DNA of 64,000 nt from a virus. Positions 56,301 to 64,000 of this stretch are shown here, piece by piece. The stretch spans positions 1-64,000 of the IMG/VR virus record IMGVR_UViG_3300001460_006335; one strand, written 5' to 3'. Numbering within the stretch: the stretch's first letter is position 1; each line of letters opens with the position of its first letter. Both the position numbers and the translations under genes were made by a program. A model generated the notes under the pieces. The model saw only the letters and a program-made list of their open reading frames with translations. It searched no databases and was not told the DNA's origin.

Positions 56301-59300
56301 GCATTTAATACACTAGCATCGTTTATAAAGTATTCTTTTCCACTAGCAAGATTAAAGTCTTGATTTGAATCCCAAGTAGTATTAGCGTGATCCCAGGTTA
56401 AAGTAGCACTTGCACCATCTATAGTAATACCTGCACCATTTGCCGCTGAACTATCTGCGGCTCCGCTTGCAATAACAATATTTTTATCATCAACTGTAAG
56501 TGTTGTACTGTTAATAGTAGTTTGACTTCCGTTAACTGTTAGATCACCTTGTACAACTAAATCATGTCCGATTGTAGTTGATCCACCACCATCGCCACCT
56601 GTACCCATTTGTATAGTAGTAGCCGCTCCAAATGCATTTACGCTAGTAGCATTTGTGTTAATTAGATTAAAAGTAGCCTGATCCGTAGTAATATCTCCAC
56701 CGTCTACTTCTAGGTCGGATGTAATTTCTACATTACCATTTGTGCCTGTAATTTTAATTCTATCTATTATAGCAGATCCGTTATAATTACCAATAACAAT
56801 ATCATTACCACCAGCATCATGCTTAATATGGCCAACAGCCGTTCCGTCTGCTTGCTCAAATACAATTTGGTTTCTATCAGTATTTGCACCTCGTTGCATT
56901 GTAAAAGTAGTATCTGTTCCAGCTGTTTCTTTAATATGTAATGTAGTGTCCGGCTCATGTTCACCGATTCCTACATGACCTTGTGTATCAATTTTCATAC
57001 GCTGTTTACTTGTATGCTTAATATCACCAGTGGTTGAAACATCACCTGTTTTGATAATTACGTCTCCGCCTGTTCCGTTACCTGTACCTAAACCGCCCTC
57101 AATACTAATACTTCCTCCGGATTTATCTGTACCAATACCAGATGTGCCTAAGAGTCTTCCAGGTTCTGGAGTAGTTGCGTGTTCTGCATTTCCTAACACA
57201 AACTTTGTATTTTTAACTACAAAGTTTGAATCAATAGTTAATGCACCAGCCGGGGTATCACCATTTGATGCTGTAACATTAGCATCTGTTTGGAAAGTAA
57301 ACGATGTAGCATTTTCTGTAGCACCAGTTACAGGCCATGACCCATCTAGATTTGCTATTGTACTTGAAGCAACATTAATTGTATCACCAACGTTTATACC
57401 TAATGTAAATGGTGTATAAGTAAAAGTTAATGTTAGTGCAGATGCTACAGTACCTGTTGTTTCTGCACTTAGATATATAAAGTTTTCAGTTACACCAGTT
57501 ACTGTTGTGTTTGCCGGAATAGATGCACTACCAGTTATAAGCATACCTGATAATATTCCTGTCGTTGATGTTAATGGAATTTCTTTATCGCCATTTGCCG
57601 CAACACCATTTGTAGTTTGAGTAATACTGGTTAAGTTAGCTACCACTGATTGGCTTGCGTTTGCTTCGTAACTAGCAAGTAGTGTAAATATATTCCTTGT
57701 ATCTGCTGTACTACCAAAAGCAATATTTGTTGCGGCGCCACCAATTTCTAAGCTTGAAACATTTGCATTATAAACTTGTCCAGCACCTGTGCTTGACGAA
57801 GTAAGTTTTGCGGCACCAACATCTAATCCTTCTGCAAGATCAAGTGCAGTACCCCACTCTGGTATACCAGTTGCTGATACTTTTAAAACAGAGTCTTTCC
57901 TACCAATATTTAACGGATTCAATGTACCTGTTGTTGAAGCATAAATTATATCTCCAACAGCATATGTGGTTAAGTTTGTGCCGCCTCTATTTACAGGAAC
58001 AGCTGATGTTAAGTTTGCTGGGTTCAAGAAGTATGCACTATCTAGTGAATCTAATGTACCAGCATCTATTACACCATCCTTAAGAAAAACTTGTCCACTA
58101 GCATCTGAAGCAACATCAAATTGTGATTGTAAAAATCGTGATGTTCCAAGTGTACTAAAAGTTCCACCAGGATTGAGATCAATATTGTTTACACCTACAT
58201 TTACTGTTCCATAAAATTCTTGACTAATGCTACTACCTGTAAGAGTTATTGGATTATCTGTGGTTGATGCTTTTTTCAATTTTTGTACAACTACAGAATA
58301 TGCACTATCACCCCTTAAGAATGTATCACTATTAGGAGTACCTGCTCCACCCAATCTACTTGGAGATACTATACCAGAAATAATGTTACTTGCGTCAATA
58401 TTTGTAACAGCAAGTGAATTCCAATTAGATACTGTTTTACTAGAGGAGTTTACTTGCGAAATAACTTGAACATTTTGTTGTATTACCTCAGCACTACCAA
58501 CACCAATACCGTCAATGTCTTGTGCATTAGTAACCAAATCATTAATACTACTTAAAGCATCTGATCTTAACGTATGCAATGTAAAAGAGTTTGTTGTTAC
58601 AGAACCAACAAAGAATCTAGAACCTGATGCAATAGCTGTTCCACCTACAGAAAATAATGCATTTGATGAGCTACCGTCTGACAAGGTAACAAGTCTAAGT
58701 GCGTTACCTGTTGTAAATCCGTGTCCTTCAACAATAATACTATTATCAGTTATGTTAACAGTTTTTCTTGTAAGGTTATGATTATTATTTGCTGGAGTTG
58801 TTAAGAACTCTACTTTGTTAAGTAACGAAAATCCTTCGTACAATTCAATTGTATTTGCATCAATAACTTTTACATAAACAACTTGAGTATTTGTTAACCC
58901 TCCAATTGGCACATTTGTAAGTGTGTCATATGAAACAGGATCACCAGTTGTAAATCCGTGGTTTGTAATTGTAATTCTATCATTAGTATAGTCTACGTTA
59001 CCACTACCACCGGATGAACCAGCTAAGAAGTTTTTAGAAATGTTATCATCTAAGTTTATTGTTTTCTTATTTGCAATAGCTGTGTTATCTTCAACAAAGT
59101 CAACACTTGATGTACTTGCAACAAATAACACACCACCAATAATATCAACATATATACGTTTTTCAATAGCAGTACAAACAATTTTAAAACCACTACCTGT
59201 GCCGCCAATGTCTGTAGGGCTTGCACCAAGCTCGTCGCCTGACGCATATCCTGTACCACCTCTTATTAGGTCAACATCTGTTATCTGTCCTGCTGTGACT

Positions 59301-62300
59301 GTAATATTTGCCCTAGCACCAGTTCCACTTCCTGTTACGGCTGTCATTGGAATATTTTTGTATATTTTACTTCCGGTAGTTGGGGTATATAAACTACCGC
59401 CAGTAATTGCCGCATTGTCAACACCAGTTGCTACACCAAATCTTGTTTCTGTAACTTTACCTTGTGCATCACCATCAGCACTTTTTACAACTGTCCCTAC
59501 TGTACCGCTAGTTACACTAAAACTACCAACATTATCAGGATCAACATTTGCATATGTAAATGATGTTGCAGTAGGTGTACTAATAACTACTGCATTTTCA
59601 TCAAATGTTGAATTATCAGCTATAGTAACATTGACAGTATTTCCAATTTGTAGATTATGAGCGCCACTGGTTGTAATAGTAGATACATTACTTGTTCTAG
59701 CCGCATTTGCTATAGCATTGGTTGTAAATGTATAATTTGGTGTAGGATCTAAAACTAAGAACTGACTACTATTAGATGTTTTTATAAAGAAGTTATCAAC
59801 TATTTCACTAACTACGCCAAGTGCAGTTGGATATACTCCGGAGTCAACACCGTCTACAAATAAATTATTTCCAGCGCCTGTTGCCCATTGTGACCCTGTA
59901 CTATCATCACCCGCAATCCATTCACCAGTAATACTTGCAACCAAAATGTTACCACTATTACCATAGAGTCCTTTAGCATAGCCTGTAGCACCAAAAGAAG
60001 TAGGTTGTGTTATTGTTGCTCCGTCTGCCGCTGAAATATTTCCACTTAATGTTAATTCTTGTTGTTCATAGTTTTCAGTACCAATATCGCCAGCCTTTAA
60101 ATCTACAGCCGGTATATCGTCAATTTGATCTAGTCTTGAAAGATATCCAAAAGTATTTGTATTTGTAAACTGTCGTGTAGCAGGAATCAAGTCAGCGTTT
60201 AATTGTCCGTTAACATTAAGTTGAACAATAGCACCCGGTACTGCCGCAGTACTCACAGTTTTATCAACAAATCCACCTAGTCTATTACTAATAAAGGATC
60301 TCACAGCTAACTGGGTTGATAATCTAGTATTAGTTGCACCACCTAATTCGTCATCACCTAAGTTAACACTTGTTGAAATTTCTTCAATAATAACATCGGA
60401 AACACTTAATCTCAAAGCATCAAGTTCGTCCACCTGTACTTTGTTTCTAAATGTAATGTTACCTGTTCTGTTAAACGCTGTAATAAAGTCACCAACTTTA
60501 AAGTCACCAAGTTCGTTTGTACCTGATGAGTATACACGCCCTGGTAGTTCTTCAAACTGTTCAAACTCTGCTTTGGTGTTACCACCGTTTTGCGGTAGTG
60601 CGTTATAGTCTGTACCCGAACCTGCATATTCCCATGTGTGAGAAGATGAGTTAACAATACTAGGTCTATGGAACCATACTTGACTTTCAGGTAAATTGCC
60701 TAAATTTGTTAAACTACTACTTCCGTCTGTAGCTTTTACTGAAAATGTAGCACTACCTAATCCTGTTTTTGCTTGAACGGCATTAACCCCAATACTTGCA
60801 TTTGGAGTTCCTGCGTGGTCTGCTGTGATAACACTTGTAGCATCAAATTGAATACGTAACAAACTACTTCCAACTGCAACTTGTTCAACACTTACAATAA
60901 GTCTACGTTCTGCTGGTTCCCAACTAGAAACAATAGCACTGTTATTACTTGAACCTGTTGTACCAGCTATCGATTTACCTGGAGTAAAAACAAAACTTTC
61001 TGATCCAGACTCTAGTTCTAATTGCTGGTATGTTGTGTGCGAAGATGTTATCTCTTGTACAAAAAATTCAATTACTCCTGATAGGAACTTATGACTTCCT
61101 GTGCTTAATACTCTAATATCGACTGGAAAATCTCCAGATTCATCAAAAGTAAGTTTAAATTCATCGTCATTAATTATGTTTATGTAGTATGTTTGTTCTT
61201 CGTCTAGTCCACCTAATGGTGTATTGCCGTTAGCAGTATAAATTACTTTTTGTAAATTTGCAAATCCATGTCCAGTAATAGTAATGACATCAACACCTAT
61301 GTTTACATCTGTAGCCGCATTAAATGATTTTTCAGTAGCATTAGTTTTAAAATTGTTTGTTGTATCACCTTCAGAACTTACATCTTGTGCATCTGGTAAA
61401 TCACCAGGATCATTAATAATTGTAGTAACAATATCAAATCTTGATGAGACAAAGTTTTGTGTTCCCGCAGATACTGATGTAATATAAGTTAATGCTAAAT
61501 CTCTTGCTTTTTTGATTGCATCAATTGTTTGTCTCTCTTGTCCACTAATACTAATTTGTGACGAGTCTGCTAAATTTTTTGTGTAATAAGAAAGTCCAGC
61601 ACTTCTTGAATATCTGTTACCAGTATCCCAGGTATCTTTTGCTACAGCCTCAACAATTAATTTTGTATCTCTTAAGCACTTGGCTGAATCGTATACAAAA
61701 TTATACCATTTAGCGGCTTCAGTTTGTGTTTCGATATATCCAGATACATTTTGTGCAATATTTTTTTGACCTTCTGCATTTAATCGGATTAAGTCATCTT
61801 GATACGCTTGTGCAACCCAGCTAACGCCTGGATCAATTTTTGTTGGTTGTGTTGCTCCATCTGCTGTGATAAAATCTATAACTTCTTGCATTCTAGCTTG
61901 TACAAAAACTGCGGTATCTGATCCGCCTGCTGTACCTGATACATCCTGTGTTACAGTATTTCCAGATTTACCTATGTTTACAGTAATAGTATTGCCAGTT
62001 ACTGATGCTATTGATAAAGCAGTGCCAGCGGCTGGATCAGTTGATCTTGGATATGTTTTGGTTACAGTATTACCATCTGTATCACAAGTAAATGATAATG
62101 AATTTGTAACTATTGTTGCTTTATCGCTTGTAGTAAAACTGTGTGAACCTATAGTAATAACACTTAGACCTGTATCAGGATCATATGTTGCATTTGTAAC
62201 ATCTCTTTGAACAGTTGATTGATTTGGTGCTGTTATAGTAACCGCATTTGTTACAGTACCACCTACATAAGTATGAACTCCTCCACCACTTTTAGTTACT

Positions 62301-64000
62301 GTTTGTTCTTGAACAATTTGACCTAATACTTCTTTCAATCTAACATAAGCGGCAAGTGTTTGTGCTTTTTCGCCATATTCTGATAGTCTATTATTAGCAA
62401 GTCCACCTGCTTGTGTTGTATTAGTAAAATTTTGATTAGCGGCATCAATAGTTTGTAAGTTACCACCATATGTTAAATCATATAAAAATGCATCTAAATA
62501 ATGTCCAATATCTTCTTCACATTTTTCTTTACTATATGTAAATGTTTTTGAAAATGGTGCAGTTCCAGCGGCAATTTGATTATTAACATAGGCTGTAATT
62601 TCTGCAACAATAAATTTTCTATTTGCAATTAATTGTGCTCTTGCATTACCGTAGCCTGCAAGGTAGCTTGTATTATAGCCTGTGGGATCTGAAAATGTTC
62701 CAGTACCTGCAACTGTAATAGAATTAGCTGTAGCACTTTCAAAAGTATGAGCTGACGAAGCGGCTGATCCTGCGTTACCAATATTTACTGTAACTGTAGT
62801 TGCATTTACTGCGGTAATTGTAACAGGAGTTTTGTATGCCGGATCTGGATCTCCGTTAGATGCATTAACTGCTCTTGGATATGTTTTAGTAGAACTTGAC
62901 GAGCCAACTGCTCCTACATTAACAGTTATTGTAGTACCGGATACTGCTGAAATAGCTATTGCAACTCCGTCGGCTGGATCTCCTACTCTTGGATAGGTAT
63001 GGTTTGTTGCATTACTATCAGCCGCACAAGTAAATGTTAAAGAATTTGTTTCTATTGTTACTGTGTCACTAGTTGTAAAACTATGTGAACCTATAGTAAG
63101 TTCCATTACGCCTGTTGCATGATTGTATGTTGCATCAGTTACATCTCTTTTAACACTACCTGAAGTAATTGTAATTGCATCTGTTACAGTACCACCTACA
63201 TAAGTATGAGCACCTTGTCCATAGTCACAGCTGAATGATAAGCTGTTAGGAGCAATTTCAATCTGGGTTCCTACAGTTAAATCGTGAGCACCTACGTTTA
63301 AAATAAGTGAACCGCTTGCCGCATTATATGAAGTACCTGTGCCAGCAGTATATGTTCCAGAGTGTTCCAGAATATCAATAACTTCATCCCATAATGCGTT
63401 AACTCTTGCATCATATGTGGAATCTTGTGTTATATTTGTAGTAAATGCTTTTGCTTGTGTAAAAGCATCTACTTCTTGTAGTCTTTGTGATTCAAATACT
63501 GCTGGTGTTTGACGTCCATTAAAGTATGTAATTACAGATGCAATTGATCTATAATTTGTGTTAAACGCCGCGTCGTACCTAATAGCATCTACTAATAATT
63601 TTGTATCTCTTTCACATTTTGCTTGCAGTGGATCGTAATCATATCCTGCCCAAATGCTTGCAGATGCACCAGCAATTTGAGTATTGATATATGAAACGGT
63701 ATCAGTTGCAATAGTATTTTTAGCTAATAATAACAAGTCACGTGCAGTTTTATAATCAGGGTCTCTAAATCTTAATACAAATTCTTCAACTGGTGAAGCA
63801 CGATTAATACCAACTACACTTAAAGTTTGTAATCCTTCAAAAGCACCTGTTGACGATACAAATGCTCTATCAAATTCAAAAGCTTTAGGTGAATACCCAC
63901 TTGATCTCAACGCATACAAACCAAAGTTTGTAGCGGAGTTAGTAATAGAACAATATCCGCCGGACTGTGTATAAACACCGTTTAGTAGGAAGATTTCAAA
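53378..64000 (-). CDS. Giant tail fibre/structural protein with S74 chaperone end (5' partial)
   Basis: The frame stays open to base 64000, so the start lies outside; at least 3540 codons are present. The first part (down to about 61,000) has three helical KC-x-R/E-D-x-x-x-x-x-D/E-A repeats (KCERDTKLLVDAIRYD; KCEEDIGHYLDAFLYD; KCLRDTKLIVEAVAKD) alternating with beta modules containing H-T-Y-(V/P)-(G/R). The middle (about 60,000-54,000) has fibre repeats such as TTINFA-like, TGTTTIQNNLNVDGD and FG-x-INIGTSTFSGNG. The last about 100 codons are the intramolecular chaperone: SDATLKDNIE (53648-53677), then MGVIAQEIEEHFPEVV and VNYGAMAGVFIEAIKAQQ. S74 ends cleave themselves off after trimer folding. 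It is probably the main receptor-binding or long fibre component. Confidence 0.88.
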   Translation of the reverse strand, partial: FEIFLLNGVYTQSGGYCSITNSATNFGLYALRSSGYSPKAFEFDRAFVSSTGAFEGLQTLSVVGINRASPVEEFVLRFRDPDYKTARDLLLLAKNTIATDTVSYINTQIAGASASIWAGYDYDPLQAKCERDTKLLVDAIRYDAAFNTNYRSIASVITYFNGRQTPAVFESQRLQEVDAFTQAKAFTTNITQDSTYDARVNALWDEVIDILEHSGTYTAGTGTSYNAASGSLILNVGAHDLTVGTQIEIAPNSLSFSCDYGQGAHTYVGGTVTDAITITSGSVKRDVTDATYNHATGVMELTIGSHSFTTSDTVTIETNSLTFTCAADSNATNHTYPRVGDPADGVAIAISAVSGTTITVNVGAVGSSSSTKTYPRAVNASNGDPDPAYKTPVTITAVNATTVTVNIGNAGSAASSAHTFESATANSITVAGTGTFSDPTGYNTSYLAGYGNARAQLIANRKFIVAEITAYVNNQIAAGTAPFSKTFTYSKEKCEEDIGHYLDAFLYDLTYGGNLQTIDAANQNFTNTTQAGGLANNRLSEYGEKAQTLAAYVRLKEVLGQIVQEQTVTKSGGGVHTYVGGTVTNAVTITAPNQSTVQRDVTNATYDPDTGLSVITIGSHSFTTSDKATIVTNSLSFTCDTDGNTVTKTYPRSTDPAAGTALSIASVTGNTITVNIGKSGNTVTQDVSGTAGGSDTAVFVQARMQEVIDFITADGATQPTKIDPGVSWVAQAYQDDLIRLNAEGQKNIAQNVSGYIETQTEAAKWYNFVYDSAKCLRDTKLIVEAVAKDTWDTGNRYSRSAGLSYYTKNLADSSQISISGQERQTIDAIKKARDLALTYITSVSAGTQNFVSSRFDIVTTIINDPGDLPDAQDVSSEGDTTNNFKTNATEKSFNAATDVNIGVDVITITGHGFANLQKVIYTANGNTPLGGLDEEQTYYINIINDDEFKLTFDESGDFPVDIRVLSTGSHKFLSGVIEFFVQEITSSHTTYQQLELESGSESFVFTPGKSIAGTTGSSNNSAIVSSWEPAERRLIVSVEQVAVGSSLLRIQFDATSVITADHAGTPNASIGVNAVQAKTGLGSATFSVKATDGSSSLTNLGNLPESQVWFHRPSIVNSSSHTWEYAGSGTDYNALPQNGGNTKAEFEQFEELPGRVYSSGTNELGDFKVGDFITAFNRTGNITFRNKVQVDELDALRLSVSDVIIEEISTSVNLGDDELGGATNTRLSTQLAVRSFISNRLGGFVDKTVSTAAVPGAIVQLNVNGQLNADLIPATRQFTNTNTFGYLSRLDQIDDIPAVDLKAGDIGTENYEQQELTLSGNISAADGATITQPTSFGATGYAKGLYGNSGNILVASITGEWIAGDDSTGSQWATGAGNNLFVDGVDSGVYPTALGVVSEIVDNFFIKTSNSSQFLVLDPTPNYTFTTNAIANAARTSNVSTITTSGAHNLQIGNTVNVTIADNSTFDENAVVISTPTATSFTYANVDPDNVGSFSVTSGTVGTVVKSADGDAQGKVTETRFGVATGVDNAAITGGSLYTPTTGSKIYKNIPMTAVTGSGTGARANITVTAGQITDVDLIRGGTGYASGDELGASPTDIGGTGSGFKIVCTAIEKRIYVDIIGGVLFVASTSSVDFVEDNTAIANKKTINLDDNISKNFLAGSSGGSGNVDYTNDRITITNHGFTTGDPVSYDTLTNVPIGGLTNTQVVYVKVIDANTIELYEGFSLLNKVEFLTTPANNNHNLTRKTVNITDNSIIVEGHGFTTGNALRLVTLSDGSSSNALFSVGGTAIASGSRFFVGSVTTNSFTLHTLRSDALSSINDLVTNAQDIDGIGVGSAEVIQQNVQVISQVNSSSKTVSNWNSLAVTNIDASNIISGIVSPSRLGGAGTPNSDTFLRGDSAYSVVVQKLKKASTTDNPITLTGSSISQEFYGTVNVGVNNIDLNPGGTFSTLGTSRFLQSQFDVASDASGQVFLKDGVIDAGTLDSLDSAYFLNPANLTSAVPVNRGGTNLTTYAVGDIIYASTTGTLNPLNIGRKDSVLKVSATGIPEWGTALDLAEGLDVGAAKLTSSSTGAGQVYNANVSSLEIGGAATNIAFGSTADTRNIFTLLASYEANASQSVVANLTSITQTTNGVAANGDKEIPLTSTTGILSGMLITGSASIPANTTVTGVTENFIYLSAETTGTVASALTLTFTYTPFTLGINVGDTINVASSTIANLDGSWPVTGATENATSFTFQTDANVTASNGDTPAGALTIDSNFVVKNTKFVLGNAEHATTPEPGRLLGTSGIGTDKSGGSISIEGGLGTGNGTGGDVIIKTGDVSTTGDIKHTSKQRMKIDTQGHVGIGEHEPDTTLHIKETAGTDTTFTMQRGANTDRNQIVFEQADGTAVGHIKHDAGGNDIVIGNYNGSAIIDRIKITGTNGNVEITSDLEVDGGDITTDQATFNLINTNATSVNAFGAATTIQMGTGGDGGGSTTIGHDLVVQGDLTVNGSQTTINSTTLTVDDKNIVIASGAADSSAANGAGITIDGASATLTWDHANTTWDSNQDFNLASGKEYFINDASVLNATTLGSAVVNSSLQTLGTITTGVWNGTIIDPTYGGTGVNNGSKTITLGGSFTHTGAHTLGITTTGNTSVTLPTSGTIARVDDGLNQFAATTSAQLAGVLSDETGTGVAVFGTSPEITTSITTGSTTFGLIDATATTVNFARAATALKMGAATGTTTIQNNLNVDGDIEIDGGDLTFSDASINIANTTPTTVNFADAASTLNIGATTGTMTLKNTNIVITNDLAINGTSLDTDETATFNLLKDNVTTIAFGQAATAIQMGATTGTTTVRNNLTTDGDLTISAGGVLIADAINNIPIGNLTPSSAAFTTLTANNFVTFTDATNATGDFASGSASVKMTGGLHVAKDIKADNFIGDASASDLTSGTIPDARVPSSAITQHQTDITATGILNGGSITSGFGSINIGTSTFSGNGGGLTDLVATQLSSGTIPDARIQSSGVTQHQADLTATGQLNAGSISTGFGNIDIGASSFTGTGACSFGATSFNDNNITNVGSIALDSITSDNGASIDFNSNAVVTFANTSSSTSTTTGAVRVSGGLGVAGALYAASMYTADGSNVQSLNASYLASGTVPNTRIDGTYSNLTGTGALDAGEITANFGNVNIGTSTFTGNGSGLTNVDATTLDSIDSGSFVRSDADDTITGLLTTSRSGEQLKLSDTSATGNPYIGFYQGTTRRAYIQFVDSGGILRLASDENNDRLDIGNGTTGLQHYVDGTGYTVWTSANDGTGSGLDADTLDGVNSGSFLRSDANDSFTGTLSGTGSINISGNVSCTSLSGDGSGITGVTATNAGTLDNLDSSQFLRSDSADQKTSGSLRFNDSIQLNFGTGDDAEIYHNGSDLYFDLNSDDDIYFRDGNSSNATRFTFDISSGNFTASGEITAFSDATLKDNIEIIADPLTKILSVRGVTFTRTDLADTETRHMGVIAQEIEEHFPEVVTTHEESGIKTVNYGAMAGVFIEAIKAQQTQIDDLKRMVKKLTDK

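Noticed and set aside
1-64000. CRISPR arrays, IS elements, integrase or attachment sites, introns or homing endonucleases
   Set aside because: None seen: no direct-repeat spacer array, no transposase or recombinase motif, and the T4-type core genes are not interrupted.

Overview
The window is the structural and replication core of a T4-like tailed phage (myovirus) genome of the marine type. It carries homologues of T4 genes 41, 61, uvsW, uvsX, 32, 17, 18, 19, 4, 15 and probably 13, 14, 16 and 62. These sit with metabolic and glycan genes typical of ocean T4-like phages. The DNA is A+T-rich (about one third G+C by eye), which suits a low-GC marine host such as a SAR11-type bacterium or a cyanobacterium. 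No photosynthesis gene, tRNA, integrase, IS element or CRISPR is visible. Host assignment is inference.

Layout. 1-1 kb: end of an SGNH-like gene and a NifU-like gene (+), closed by a GC-rich structured spacer. 1.1-20.5 kb (almost all -): two 2-oxoglutarate-oxygenase-like genes, helicase gp41, a class I fructose-bisphosphate aldolase, a carbamoyltransferase, PRPP synthetase, primase gp61, two beta-rich virion-like proteins, a miniature DnaE-like protein, a gp62-like clamp-loader subunit, KdsB and KdsA, GAPDH, a methyltransferase, a cupin and UvsW. 19.6-27.1 kb: a glycan island of glycosyltransferases, nucleotidyltransferases and an FkbM methyltransferase. 27.1-29.9 kb: recombination block (UvsX, gp32). 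30.0-45.5 kb (-): terminase gp17, virion proteins, probable gp16, gp4, a tube-like baseplate protein, tube gp19, an enlarged sheath gp18 and gp13-like neck protein. 45.5-48.9 kb (+): gp14-like neck protein, tail terminator gp15, Nudix hydrolase. 48.9-64 kb (-): a repeat-bearing glycosyltransferase, a second glycosyltransferase, small virion-like genes and the 3' part (at least 3540 codons) of a giant fibre-like protein with an S74 chaperone end.

Regulation. Two promoter classes can be read. Early or middle genes (aldolase, primase, the uvsW operon, gp32, a DUF3310-like gene) have host sigma-70-like TTGACA-N16/17-TAnAAT promoters, two of them with inverted repeats on or next to the -10. Late genes have T4-type TATAAATA, GATAAATA or CTAAATAA boxes, including three divergent back-to-back pairs. 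Five genes lack a Shine-Dalgarno sequence and have the predicted transcription start at or within a few bases of the ATG, suggesting leaderless messages.

How the genes work together. gp41, gp61, gp62-like, gp32, UvsX and UvsW replicate and recombine the genome. The aldolase, GAPDH and PRPP synthetase sit at triose-phosphate and pentose-phosphate nodes and may push host carbon toward nucleotides. KdsA/KdsB, the nucleotidyltransferases and glycosyltransferases point to phage-directed synthesis or modification of a surface glycan. The 30-64 kb part builds the packaging motor, neck, tail and fibres.
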